A stretch of DNA of 64,000 nt from IMG/VR virus record IMGVR_UViG_3300043427_003501, positions 1 through 64,000 of that record; one strand, given 5' to 3'. The translations under genes and the position numbers were made by a program. This document shows, in pieces, positions 38,537 through 47,600 of the stretch (position 1 is the first letter of the stretch; every line of letters begins with the position of its first letter). This stretch comes from a virus. Below the pieces are notes generated by a model that had not been told where the DNA came from, did no database searches, and saw only the letters and a list, made by a program, of their open reading frames with translations.

Positions 38537-39448
38537 ATGGCTCTTCTGAAAGCCGAAGCTGAAAAGCTGTCGAATAACCAGCTCGTCGCTGGCGTGATCG
38601 AGCAGATCATCGACCGTGACGACCTGTTCGCCGTGCTGCCCTTCTCGCAAGTGAATGGCAAGGCATATGTGTACAACCGCGAGAACACTCTGGCTGGCGC
38701 TGACTGGCTGGACCCCAACGAGGCGATCAACGAGAGCGCCTCGACGTTCACTGAGGTCGTGGCAAAGCTGCGTATCCTGGCTGGTGACGTTGATGTGGAC
38801 AAGTTCCTGCAGTCTACGATGGGCGACACGAATGACCAGATGGCCATTCAGATCGCACAAAAGGCCAAGGGCGTTGCCCGTGCCTTCCATCAGACGCTCG
38901 CCAAGGGCAATGCGACTACGAACGCCAAGGAGTTCGACGGTCTGCCTCAGCTGGCTGTGGCCGCTGGTGGCACCCAGACCGTGACTGCTGGTGCGAACGG
39001 CGCTGCGCTGACCCTGACGATGCTGGACGAGCTGGTTGACGCTGTGCCGAACGGCCCGGACGTCATCGTGATGCGTCGTGGCACCATCCGTGCGTTCCGT
39101 GCTCTGTTGCGCGCCACTTACGGCACTGACGCCGTGATGCAGCAGCTGGAGAACTTCGGTCGCCCGATGCTGACCCACAACGGCATCCCCATCATCATGA
39201 ATGAGTGGCTGGCTTCTGACGAGACTCAAGGTTCCTCGAGCGCTACTTGCTCGGTGTACGCCCTGCGTCTGAACGAGCTGGACGGTCTGCATGGTCTGTA
39301 CGGTGGCGGTAGCGCTGGTATCGTGGTCGAGAACATCGGCACGGTGCAAAACAAGGACGCAACCCGTCTGCGTATGAAGTGGTACACCGGCCTGGCCCTG
39401 AAGAGCACCCGCTCTATCGGTCGCCTGAAGGGTGTGACCAACGTGTAA
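38537..39448 (+). CDS. Major capsid protein
   Basis: 303 residues, HK97-fold type. ALLKAEAEKLSNNQLVAGVIEQIIDRDDLFAVLPF at the start is a typical N-arm; VNGKAYVYNRENTL, MGDTNDQMAIQIAQKAKGVARAFHQTLAKG and GIPIIMNEWL follow the usual capsid order. Codon use is more biased than in neighbours, as expected for a highly expressed gene. AAAGGAAATG upstream. The 367-residue antisense frame is a shadow. Confidence 0.9.
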   Translation: MALLKAEAEKLSNNQLVAGVIEQIIDRDDLFAVLPFSQVNGKAYVYNRENTLAGADWLDPNEAINESASTFTEVVAKLRILAGDVDVDKFLQSTMGDTNDQMAIQIAQKAKGVARAFHQTLAKGNATTNAKEFDGLPQLAVAAGGTQTVTAGANGAALTLTMLDELVDAVPNGPDVIVMRRGTIRAFRALLRATYGTDAVMQQLENFGRPMLTHNGIPIIMNEWLASDETQGSSSATCSVYALRLNELDGLHGLYGGGSAGIVVENIGTVQNKDATRLRMKWYTGLALKSTRSIGRLKGVTNV

Positions 39449-39449
39449 G

Positions 39450-39478
39450 TTGTGCATCAGTCACGACTGACATAAAAT
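39450..39478 (+). promoter_or_regulatory. Promoter with AGTCA dyad in the spacer
   Basis: TTGTGC (39450-39455), 17 bases, TAAAAT (39473-39478), with CAGTCA-CGAC-TGACAT (39458-39473) in the spacer. A terminator begins two bases after the -10, so an unmodified polymerase starting here would stop within about 25 bases. Confidence 0.65.
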
Positions 39479-39506
39479 AGGGCGGGTTCAAAAGACCCGC
39501 CCTTTT
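39479..39506 (+). terminator. Intrinsic terminator after capsid gene / promoter-proximal
   Basis: Nine-pair stem AGGGCGGGT/ACCCGCCCT with TTTT. Ends capsid transcripts and lies just after the promoter at 39450. Confidence 0.9.
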
Positions 39507-39527
39507 CATTTGCAGGAGAGATAACGC

Positions 39528-39773
39528 ATGAAAGTCAAACTTACTCAAGCTGGAATGGAGACATACAGCGGTCTGCTGGGGGATGTCGTCTTTCAAGACG
39601 GCGTGTCGAGCACAGAACTTAGCGCCGCACAAGTGGCTGCTCTTCTGAGCATCTATGTGGGTGAAATCATGAATGGTGAAGATTCGGAAGTTGCTGGCGC
39701 TGTCGTCGAGCTCGCAGGAGCAGCCAGTGCAGTTGTTGGCGAACCCGAAGTTGAAACAGAGGAAAGCGAATGA
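39528..39773 (+). CDS. Capsid-associated protein, tandem paralogue 1
   Basis: 81 residues. MKVKLTQAGMETYSGLLGDVVFQDGVS is nearly repeated at the start of the next gene, so the two are tandem duplicates. The rest is acidic and Ala/Val-rich. Position after capsid suggests a head decoration or accessory protein. ATGA overlap to the next gene. Confidence 0.6.
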   Translation: MKVKLTQAGMETYSGLLGDVVFQDGVSSTELSAAQVAALLSIYVGEIMNGEDSEVAGAVVELAGAASAVVGEPEVETEESE

Positions 39774-40225
39774 AGTTGCGCCTGACTCAAGCAGGGTTCG
39801 AGAACTACACCGGCCAGATGGGCGTGGTGTGGTTCGAGAACGGCCTATCCACAACCGATGTTCTGCCAATTGACGGCATTCGTATCTCGGCGGCTCTTGG
39901 AGCGGTATGGGATGACGGGTCAGCCGCAAACGTAGGTCAGATGTACCTCAACAACATGGAGGTACCTGCGTTCGTCGGCATGGCAGACAACCAGGCAAAG
40001 GCACCCGAACCCGTGGCGCCTGTCGAGACCGTAAAGCAAGCGCTGGGAGAGCCCGACGGCGGTCTCGTCACCTACACCGAGGAAATGCTGGCCAAGATTG
40101 CCGACGAGAAGGGCATTGGCGGCGTGCGGGAAGTGGGCGACAAGTTGGGAGTCAAGGGAACTTCCATTGTCGGTCTGATTGCCGCAATCCTCAAAGCTCA
40201 GGCATCTCAGCCTAAAGCGGAGTAA
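39770..40225 (+). CDS. Capsid-associated protein, tandem paralogue 2
   Basis: 151 residues. Starts MKLRLTQAGFENYTGQMGVVWFENGLS like paralogue 1; then a linker rich in Pro/Ala/Glu, and a C-terminal SAP/HeH-like helical piece (TEEMLAKIADEKGIGGVREVGDKLGVKGTSIVGLIAAIL), a small fold often found at the ends of phage head proteins and able to bind DNA. Confidence 0.65.
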   Translation: MKLRLTQAGFENYTGQMGVVWFENGLSTTDVLPIDGIRISAALGAVWDDGSAANVGQMYLNNMEVPAFVGMADNQAKAPEPVAPVETVKQALGEPDGGLVTYTEEMLAKIADEKGIGGVREVGDKLGVKGTSIVGLIAAILKAQASQPKAE

Positions 40226-40231
40226 CGGCAT

Positions 40232-41083
40232 ATGGCGCTCGACGTCTTTCTAGTCAACACCGAAGTCACGCTCGCCATCGATCTGGTCGATGACGCAGGC
40301 AATGCGCTGACTGTAGATTCGGTAGCCTATCGAGTCGTCGATCAAGATGGCGTAGTAAAGGTTGCCCAAACCAACCTCACCACGTTTACCGCTGGCGACC
40401 CGCAAGCGACTGTAATTGTGGCAGCCAGCGTCAATCAAATGGCGCTGGGCAACACCCGTGAGATCAGAAGCGTCGAGCTAATCTGCGACACCGAAAGTGG
40501 GACGATCGGCTTTGCGAAGACTTACGGGCTGGAGACTCTTGCGCCCCTAGTCACGGGCGCCAACAGCTTTCAGACTTTTCCGATGGCTGAGCTTACAGCG
40601 ATGGATATGCCCAACCTCGACGGTTGGGAGAGCGCATCAGAGCAAAGCAAGGTTCGGGCGCTCATCGACGCTCGTGAGCACATCTGCCAGCTGAACTTCA
40701 ACCTGTTGAACTCCAACGCAAACTTTGGCCAGGACCAGCTCGCATACGTTCCGGAAGGGCAATACCAGTCCTCTTACGTGGCGCAAAACAGCCTGTTCAT
40801 CTTCAACGGCGATCTGGGCATTCTGAATGAAACTCAGTACGCCGCATTGCCAGACCGTTTCAAGAAGGCGTTGCGTCAGGCTCAGGTTGCTGAGGCAAAT
40901 GCGATTCTGGGTGGCGACAGCAATGAATCGCGCCGTCAAAGCGGCATCATTGAAGATGAAATTGGCGAATCGCGCCAGAAGTATCGAGACTCAAAACCGC
41001 TGCAGCTGCCGGTATGCCGTCGAGCTCTCGGCTACTTGAGTGGCTACGTCACCTTTGCCAAGCGTATCGGTCGTGCGGGATGA
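40232..41083 (+). CDS. Head-tail connector-type protein with Ig-like start
   Basis: 283 residues. The first 100 are a beta-sandwich-like domain (VTLAIDLVDDAGNALTVDSVAYRVVDQDG). From about residue 130, MDMPNLDGWESASEQSKVRALIDAREHICQLNF is helical and like gp6-type head-tail adaptors. GGAG upstream of the ATG. The position after capsid fits. Confidence 0.6.
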   Translation: MALDVFLVNTEVTLAIDLVDDAGNALTVDSVAYRVVDQDGVVKVAQTNLTTFTAGDPQATVIVAASVNQMALGNTREIRSVELICDTESGTIGFAKTYGLETLAPLVTGANSFQTFPMAELTAMDMPNLDGWESASEQSKVRALIDAREHICQLNFNLLNSNANFGQDQLAYVPEGQYQSSYVAQNSLFIFNGDLGILNETQYAALPDRFKKALRQAQVAEANAILGGDSNESRRQSGIIEDEIGESRQKYRDSKPLQLPVCRRALGYLSGYVTFAKRIGRAG

Positions 41084-41754
41084 CTTACGATCAATTCGGC
41101 ATCGATGCTCGGCGCGAGTATGACCTGTTCATATTTGCGTTGACTGGCCGATATTTGGCTCTAGTTGCTCCTGGAGTATCTCCAACTCCATTCTCGATCA
41201 ACCAGTTGAAAAACTCTGGAATGGCGCTACGCCAGTCCTACCTTCAGAGTAGCAAGCTCTCTATTGAGGATTACGTTCGAGCCTACCCATCTGAAAAAGC
41301 TCAAGCGCTGGCAAGTGAATGGCAGGCAAAGATTGCTCGCTTCACCATGGAAAATATCGCCAGCTTGGTGTTGAAGATGAAGGGAAGAGATCGATCGGAG
41401 CTCAGCTTGTTAGGTAATGCGCATGGTGCCGTAGGTCGCCTTCTTCAGGCAAAGCTAACGGAGCCTCAATACGAGATAACCACGGCAAGTGGTCGTCGCT
41501 ACAAGGCAAGCCCGTTAATGGAGGCCGAGGCTCGCGACTTCGCCTATCGAGTTTGGCTGGAAGCAAACCTGCAAATAATCTCGCAGCAGAGTGATTTGGC
41601 CGAGGTGGCTTATACCTCTCCGGAACACGAAGGCAATGGTCGCGTCTTCTCAATCTCAGGCCAAGATTCTCGCTTCCCTTCTTTCGCCGAGATCAAAGAC
41701 CAAGTCTTCCATTACAACGCCACCGCAATGGTGAAGCCCCATGTTCTTTCCTAA
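41080..41754 (+). CDS. Hypothetical head-tail region protein
   Basis: About 224 residues from ATG 41080, which overlaps the previous stop (ATGA). Helical, no family recognised. The conserved neighbourhood (connector genes) suggests a structural or assembly role. SGRRYKASPLMEAEARDFAYRVWLEANLQI is its most distinctive segment. Confidence 0.55.
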   Translation: MTYDQFGIDARREYDLFIFALTGRYLALVAPGVSPTPFSINQLKNSGMALRQSYLQSSKLSIEDYVRAYPSEKAQALASEWQAKIARFTMENIASLVLKMKGRDRSELSLLGNAHGAVGRLLQAKLTEPQYEITTASGRRYKASPLMEAEARDFAYRVWLEANLQIISQQSDLAEVAYTSPEHEGNGRVFSISGQDSRFPSFAEIKDQVFHYNATAMVKPHVLS

Positions 41755-42085
41755 CAAAACCTGCATCATCAGCGTAGCTTCCGGCAAAACGGATGTCTAT
41801 GGCCAACCTCTTCCAGGGCGAAAGGTGTCAGAAGGCTGTGCTGTTGTGCGGTTGCAACTAAACAATATAAAGACATCGGTTCGTACCGACAGCTCTGCTT
41901 CCCGAGGTAATGCAATGGAGCTGGTTACGGACGCTTTGTTGTTGCTGTCTCGCAACACTGTTGCCAATATTGACGATGTGATTGAGATCGAAGGAGCCAA
42001 GCTGCGAGTTATTTCCAAGCACCCGCGATATTCAGTGAATGGAAAGCTGGATCACTACGAGATTGGCGCAATTACCTGGAGCTAA
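41741..42085 (+). CDS. Head-tail adaptor (head-closure) protein
   Basis: 114 residues, beta-rich. NKTCIISVASGKTDVYGQPLPGRKVSEGCAVVRL and DDVIEIEGAKLRVISKHPRYSVNGKLDHYEIGAI fit the stopper/head-closure type that follows connector genes in siphophages. Overlaps the gene before by 14 bases. Confidence 0.65.
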   Translation: MFFPNKTCIISVASGKTDVYGQPLPGRKVSEGCAVVRLQLNNIKTSVRTDSSASRGNAMELVTDALLLLSRNTVANIDDVIEIEGAKLRVISKHPRYSVNGKLDHYEIGAITWS

Positions 42086-42087
42086 AC

Positions 42088-42480
42088 ATGGACTTGATGC
42101 CGATCGCAAATAAGCTGGAATATGAAGGTTTGGGCGTACCTGGCAAGACGTTGTTCGTCAATTTCATGCCAATGGAATGCAAAGAGGGAATTTTGCTTCG
42201 TAGCCCATTGGCGGGCACAAATGTCGATCATGAGCTTCCGGGGTACTACAAGACCGAGTTTTCGCTGATTGTCAGGTCACATCAATTCACCAATGCTGGA
42301 GCTTTGGCGCAAGAGGCGATGACGACACTGTGCCTTGCCGAACAGATGCTTGATGATCTGTATATCCACTACTTGCGCCCCAAGAAACTACCTGTGGCTT
42401 TTCCAGTCTCTGATGGCAACTACTACGAGGTAATGGTTGTCTTTGAGGTGGTCTACGTAGGCGCAACCTATGGGCATTGA
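42088..42480 (+). CDS. Tail terminator / minor capsid-type protein
   Basis: 130 residues. VNFMPMECKEGILLRSPLAGTNVDHELPGYYKTEFSLIVRSHQF and EVMVVFEVVYVGATY fit the minor capsid 3 / tail terminator type protein that caps the tail tube. Order relative to HK97 gp10-like and tail tube genes supports it. Confidence 0.6.
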   Translation: MDLMPIANKLEYEGLGVPGKTLFVNFMPMECKEGILLRSPLAGTNVDHELPGYYKTEFSLIVRSHQFTNAGALAQEAMTTLCLAEQMLDDLYIHYLRPKKLPVAFPVSDGNYYEVMVVFEVVYVGATYGH

Positions 42481-42937
42481 GTTTGGTGGCTTTGAGGAGC
42501 TACAGGCTAATATTCGGCAAATAGGCCCACGCGCCGAAAGAGCCGTCACGCGCCAGATGCGCTTTGAGGCGTATCGGATGCGAGACCTTGCACGCAAGTT
42601 TGCTCCTATCGATGAAGGCCCGCTCGAGGAAGCTATCGAAGTCAAGGAAGAAGGTGGCGGGCGCGATAGTCGAGGCAGATTTGCTCGCGTGAGTTACACG
42701 GTCTATGTGGACACCGACGCCTACGGCTCTCATGGTGCTTTCGTCGGCGAGTACGCCTACATCATGCACGAGCATCTCGCCCCTTATGGAAGTTACAAGC
42801 TCGGCAAGAGATCGCGTGAGAAGCAGTCTGGCCAGTCTGAGATGGTTGGGGGACGCTACCTGGAACGTGCGGCAGCCGAAGTTTCAGATGGCATCATGAA
42901 TCGATTGATCGAAGTCACGCGAAGAGAGCTTTACTAA
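42470..42937 (+). CDS. HK97 gp10-like tail completion protein
   Basis: 155 residues. FGGFEELQANIRQIGPRAERAVTRQMRFEAYRMRDLARKFAPIDEGPLEEAIEV is the classic HK97-gp10 start; VGEYAYIMHEHLAPYGSYKLGKRSREK and YLERAAAEVSDGIMNRL continue it. Joins head and tail. Overlaps the previous gene by 11 bases. Confidence 0.8.
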   Translation: MGIEFGGFEELQANIRQIGPRAERAVTRQMRFEAYRMRDLARKFAPIDEGPLEEAIEVKEEGGGRDSRGRFARVSYTVYVDTDAYGSHGAFVGEYAYIMHEHLAPYGSYKLGKRSREKQSGQSEMVGGRYLERAAAEVSDGIMNRLIEVTRRELY

Positions 42938-42941
42938 TCTC

Positions 42942-43004
42942 TGGACTTTGCACAAAGTTTGTGCTATAGTGCGCCCTACCGCTGAAGTCAAACACGACTG
43001 ACTT
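42942..43004 (+). promoter_or_regulatory. Promoter of the tail tube gene with imperfect dyad
   Basis: TGGACT (42942-42947), 17 bases, TATAGT (42965-42970). The spacer holds a perfect inverted repeat GCACAAA-G-TTTGTGC (42950-42964). A dyad with a longer spacer, AAGTCA-N8-TGACTT (42985-43004), lies downstream near the start of transcription. AAAGGAG precedes the ATG. Confidence 0.65.
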
Positions 43005-43029
43005 CCACCCCTTTGCAAAGGAGTTCCGA

Positions 43030-43896
43030 ATGCCTTCCAGCACCAAAAATGTGAAACTTGGCGTCTGCCAAGTCTTCTTCGACGGCGTAGACCTGGGATA
43101 CACCCAAGGTGGCGTCGAGGTCACCGTGTCTACTGAGACCCACAAGGTCAATGTCGATCAATTCGGCAAGAGCACGATCAACGAATACATTCTGGGTCGT
43201 GAAGTCATGGCCAAGGTGCCGATGGCCGAGACCACGCTGGAGAACATGGTTGCGATCATGCCTGGCGCTACGCTGACTCAGTCGGGTGGCACCGCCGCTT
43301 CCGGTACGATCACTTTCGCGACCTCCGCTTCTGTGGCCAATGACACTGTGACCGTCAATGGCGTAGTGTTTACCTGCAAGGCCGTTCCCGCGACAGCATA
43401 CGAGTTCGCTCCTGGCGCCTCGTTCACAGCCTCCGCTCAGAACCTGGCTGCCGTGCTGCAGGCTTCGACCGATCCCAAGGTTGCCATTGCTTCTTACACA
43501 CTGGCTGGCGCTGTGATCACCGTCAAGTACGGCTCTGAGCTCCAGTACGGTACGACCGGCAAGCAAGGTACTGAAGGCAACAGCTTCACGCTGGCAAAGA
43601 GCGGCACCAACGTGACCGTGTCTGGCGCGACATTGACTGGCGGCGTTGAGCCCACCTCTGTGTCTGTGGCTGTGAGCACCGGCATCGGTACCGACCTGCT
43701 GGCCGTTGCCAAGGAACTGCGCTTCCATCCGACTACCAAGGCTTCGACCGACAAGTCTGACGACTTCGCGATTCCCCTGGCGGCCACTGCTGGCGCTCTG
43801 ACCTTCGCTTACAAGCTGGAGAACGAGCGTATTTACAACGTGGACTTCATGGGTTATCCGGACTCCACCGGCAAGCTCTTTACAGTGGGTGCATAA
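43030..43896 (+). CDS. Major tail tube protein
   Basis: 288 residues. VKLGVCQVFFDGVDLGYTQGGVEVTVSTETHKVNVDQFGKSTINEYILGREVMAKVPMAETTLENMV is a lambda V/gp19-type tube core, resumed at the end (FAYKLENERIYNVDFMGYPDSTGKLFTVGA). Between residues about 95 and 205 is an inserted beta domain (DTVTVNGVVFTCKAVPATAYEFAPGASFTASAQNLAAVL) common in phage virion proteins, probably exposed on the tail surface. It has its own promoter and terminator, as needed for high output. Confidence 0.85.
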   Translation: MPSSTKNVKLGVCQVFFDGVDLGYTQGGVEVTVSTETHKVNVDQFGKSTINEYILGREVMAKVPMAETTLENMVAIMPGATLTQSGGTAASGTITFATSASVANDTVTVNGVVFTCKAVPATAYEFAPGASFTASAQNLAAVLQASTDPKVAIASYTLAGAVITVKYGSELQYGTTGKQGTEGNSFTLAKSGTNVTVSGATLTGGVEPTSVSVAVSTGIGTDLLAVAKELRFHPTTKASTDKSDDFAIPLAATAGALTFAYKLENERIYNVDFMGYPDSTGKLFTVGA

Positions 43897-43899
43897 AGT

Positions 43900-43929
43900 A
43901 GTTCACAACTGACTCACCTGCTGTAGAAT
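43900..43929 (+). promoter_or_regulatory. Promoter with AGTCA-type dyad
   Basis: TTCACA (43902-43907), 16 bases, TAGAAT (43924-43929), with AGTTCA-CAAC-TGACTC (43900-43915) over the -35. A terminator starts directly after the -10, the same arrangement as at 39450. Confidence 0.55.
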
Positions 43930-43955
43930 AAGCCTCGCCTAGTGCGAGGCTTTTT
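43930..43955 (+). terminator. Intrinsic terminator after tail tube gene / promoter-proximal
   Basis: AAGCCTCGC/GCGAGGCTT stem with TTTTT, directly downstream of the promoter at 43902. Confidence 0.9.
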
Positions 43956-43980
43956 CATTTCTGGAGCTACAAGGAGTCAC

Positions 43981-44310
43981 ATGACGAAACTACTCAATCT
44001 GAACCAATTGAGCCCGAAGGAAGTTCGGGAAGTTCAAATTGGAGACAAGACCTATTCTTTGAAAGAAATGTCCGTCGAAGATTTCATCGAGACGACAAAA
44101 GTTGCTGAAGCAATGGAGAGTGAGACTTCATATGCCAAGCAACTGACGGCAACAATCACTCTGGTCAAGCGCTCTATTCCGGAGATTGACGAGACGATCC
44201 TTCTGAACCTGTCTTTGGAGCAACTGCAGGCTCTGACAGCATTCATTCGAGGCGCAAGTCCCGAAGAGCTGATCAAGCCTAAGGAAGAGGTCGAGCAGGG
44301 AAACGCTTAA
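43981..44310 (+). CDS. Tail assembly chaperone, short form (lambda G-like)
   Basis: 109 residues from ATG 43981 (AAGGAGTCAC upstream). Acidic, helical (MSVEDFIETTKVAEAM...NLSLEQLQALTAFI). Helps load the tape measure and recruit tube subunits. It ends soon after a slippery heptamer at 44298, so a fraction of ribosomes make the longer form. Confidence 0.85.
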   Translation: MTKLLNLNQLSPKEVREVQIGDKTYSLKEMSVEDFIETTKVAEAMESETSYAKQLTATITLVKRSIPEIDETILLNLSLEQLQALTAFIRGASPEELIKPKEEVEQGNA

Positions 44311-44630
44311 AGGGCTTACCGCAAAGAGAGATCGACTTTGGGTTTCTCTTCTGCGAAGTAAGCCACTTCTACTCGATGTCTTATCGAGAGGTGTTGGAGA
44401 TGCCGATCAGAGCGTTCTGGCTCATGAGCGGCAATGTGAAGAGAGTTAGAGCGTACTCGGATGTTCGATCGCTGACGGTCGCAGCGGCAGCTCAGAGTGC
44501 GGATGGAATAGAGGAGATCAGAGAAAGACTGGTTTTGGAAATCGGTACTGTGATTAACGAGCCGCCAACCGTAGTCGAGCGTGACGAAGCAGGGTTTGCA
44601 GAACTGAGAGCGATGGCAGCAGCAATGTAA
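43981..44630 (+). CDS. Tail assembly chaperone, frameshifted long form (lambda GT-like)
   Basis: A -1 shift at 44298-44304 joins the short form to a second frame that is open from there to 44630. The extra part reads KRLKGLPQREIDFGFLFCEV, then SHFYSMSYREVLEMPIRAFW and a helical end MAAAM, about 108 residues. The second frame alone has only a weak internal ATG at 44376. Place, size and heptamer match lambda G/GT. Confidence 0.85.
44298..44304 (+). promoter_or_regulatory. -1 ribosomal frameshift site GGGAAAC
   Basis: G-GGA-AAC in the zero frame fits X-XXY-YYZ and is close to lambda GGGAAAG. The zero-frame stop TAA follows one codon later at 44308. Confidence 0.85.
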
Positions 44631-44641
44631 GGAAGCGGAAA

Positions 44642-47600
44642 ATGCTCGGTGGTGAAATTAAAGTCGTGATGACCCTGGATAACGGGCAATTCACGATTCA
44701 AACTCAGAAGTCTGGCCAGGTAATCAAGGAGCTCAAGCGTACCCTTGAGGACACTGCTCGCTCTACCAAAGTTCTCGAGCAACGCTTCACGGGTCTCTAC
44801 GGCCGTTTTCAGGACTTGGTGAAGACCGCATCGCTGCTGCGGTATGCCCTGCACGACATCCATGATGTCTTTGCGGCTCTACCTGGGGCCATTCTCAAGT
44901 CGTCGGGTGAAATTGAGCGCATGACTCTCCTTATGGAGGGCTTGAGCAAGCAGACCGACTCGGCGGCTAAGCGAGCGGAGGCTCTGTCGAACGTCAAGTT
45001 CGTGTTCGACATGGCGCAGAAGAACCCCTTCGACGTCAAGGCGCTTACCGACTCCTTCGTCAAGTTCAAGTCTGCAGGGCTTGATCCCACCAACGGCAGC
45101 TTGCAGGCCCTTGTGGACTCGGTGGCACGCTTCGGTGGCACTTCCGAGGCGCTAAAGCGAGCCTCGATCGCGATTCAGCAGATGGCGGGCAAGGGCGTCA
45201 TCTCGATGGAAGAACTGCGACAGCAGTTGGGTGAAGCTGTGCCCAACGCCATCAACATGATGGCTGATGGTGCAGGCATGTCGATGGCCAAGTTCACCAA
45301 GCTCGTCTCGACGGGCACGGTGGAGGCATCGACCTCGCTGAACAACATGTTTGCCATCATGAAGTTCCAGAACGACGGCGCTGCCGCCGCAATGATGCAG
45401 TCGTGGACCGGCATGCTGGCGCTTCTCTCCACCAAGTTCGAACTCTTCAAGAAGGAGGTCGGTGACAACGCATTCTTCGAGGAGTCGAAGAAGCAGCTCC
45501 AGGACATCATCGACCTCTTCGGGCAACCGCAAGCCAAGGCCTTTGCGAACGACCTTGGCGAAAGCCTTGCTCAGATCGTTCGCGCTCTTCGATCCGTCAT
45601 CGAGACGGTTGTGGAGTGGTGGGGCGTCATCAAGCTCGCCGGCCAGGCATTCCTTGCCTATTTCGCGATCACGAAGGTCCAGGCAATGTTCAACGCCCTT
45701 CGTGGCGTATTTATGGCCAAGGTTGGCCTGTACCAGACAGATGTTGCAGCTCAGCGCGCCGCATTGGCTGACAAGTTGAATGCAGCGAATCAGGAAATTG
45801 CCGCTGAAAGACAGCGCTACGCGCAAAAGGTAGCAACCATTGCCGCAATCAGGGATGCCGAACTGAATGCGCATGCCAACCAAGCGTATGACCAAGAAAA
45901 AGCCGCGAAGCAGAAGTTGACTGCTCTGCAAAAGGAACGAGCGGAGGCTTTTAAGCACTATCAGACACTCAATCAGCTCCATCAGCAGCACTTGATGCAG
46001 AAGATGGCTGCGGAATTGGCTGCCGAAGCGGCAATGCGTCAAAAGAAGGCCGGCTCGGCGGCTCAAGCTAGAGCTTATACGGCAGAGGCTAATCGTCTTG
46101 GCGGCAACGCCGCATTGATCGGCGCTGAAGTTGCCAAAGCTAGAGAACACTCCGCCGCCCTTGAGGCTCAGCGCATTGCTCTTCTGCGACAGATTGATGC
46201 CGCAAGAATGTCTACCGTTGCCAATTCGCAACAGGCGGCATCAGCCGCAGCCGCAGCCGCCCATGCTCGAGAAATGGCTCGTTTGCTTCAAGTTCAAGCG
46301 GGCGCAGCTACCGCAGCAGCATCAGGCGTGACGCTCTTTGGCCGAGCAATGTCGGGCCTGGGCGTCGTATTCAACGCTTTTGGCGGTTGGGTAGGTGTAG
46401 CAATCGGCGTACTGGTAACGCTCGGCTCAAAACTCTATGAGTACATGAATCGCTGGGAGGAGTTTCGCAAGGCAGTAGATCGAACTAAGAGAGGCATGTC
46501 TTCTGCGGAAGATATGGAACGGTTTAAGAAAAATGCTGAAGAGTCCAAGGGTGAAATTGAAGCGCTAAGCAGAGCCCTTAAAGACTTTGACGCTCTTTCT
46601 ACTGACCAGCAAAGGGCTTTCGCCTTTTCAATGGGTAGTCGAACAAAGCCCAACGCACAAGGTCGCCAAGAGGGTGATGCTGGGGAATATCGAAGAAGGC
46701 TTCAAGAGGGGCTGAATAAGCAGATTGCGATCTATACAGAGGCGCAAAATGGCCTTGCCGAGCAGAAGCGCCTGATTCGTGAAGAGGCAATTGCCACGGA
46801 AAGCTCACAGTACCAGCGCGAGTATGAGCGCGGTGTAATGGCTCAGTTGCGCACCTTTCAGGAAGGGGTAACCAGACTTACTCAAGAAGAGCAAGAGGCT
46901 CTAAAGAAGGCTCGGGATGCTGCTGCCGCCAAGGGAAGAAAGCTGACCCAAGGCGAAGAAGAAGCGCTTCGCAAGCGCTACATCGATGCTCGCAATGCAA
47001 TAGTTCAACAGGAGGCTCAATATCGTCTGACTTATGCACTGGAGAAGGATAAGACTCTCCAAAGCATGATTGCGGTCGAGAGTGACCCGAAGAAGCTCGA
47101 AGTTTTGAAGGCTCAGCGCGACTTTGTTGCTCAGCAGATTCAGGCGGCTCGCGAGCGAATTGTCGGTACGGTCAATTTAGGCAAAACCAATACGGCTGTT
47201 AAAGACCCCAAACCTAAGCTGCGCGAAGACCCGCTGGTGCGCATGGCTGCAGACCTTGAAGCAGCCGTTATTGCCGCCAGAATCAAGTACGAAGACGTTC
47301 TGGACGAAGGGCGAACCCTCAAAGCGTTGAAGAATCAAGTTGCCGTTGAAGTCTTCGGAGATATGGCTGAGGGCAAGTTTGATAGCAAGGAGCAAAACGC
47401 CGACGGTGAAATGGTGCCCAATTTTATGGGCGGTAAGGATGCACGGAAACTATACGCGCAAAACTTCATTGGCTTTCTCGAACTTAACAAAGGAGGCGTT
47501 GAGGAATTTATCGCAACTCTCGACAACCTTAAGGACAAGGAAGCCATCCTCAAGCGTATCAACGACTTGTTCATCCTTCGGCAATACACCGAAGGCACTC

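Noticed and set aside
38354-39457. 367-residue minus-strand frame
   Set aside because: Antisense of the major capsid gene, His/Gln-rich and implausible; strong codon bias of the capsid gene explains the openness.
42988-43728. 246-residue minus-strand frame
   Set aside because: Antisense of the tail tube gene; low-complexity composition and no start signals.
45152-46231. 359-residue minus-strand frame
   Set aside because: Antisense of the tape measure gene; no start signals, no family pattern.
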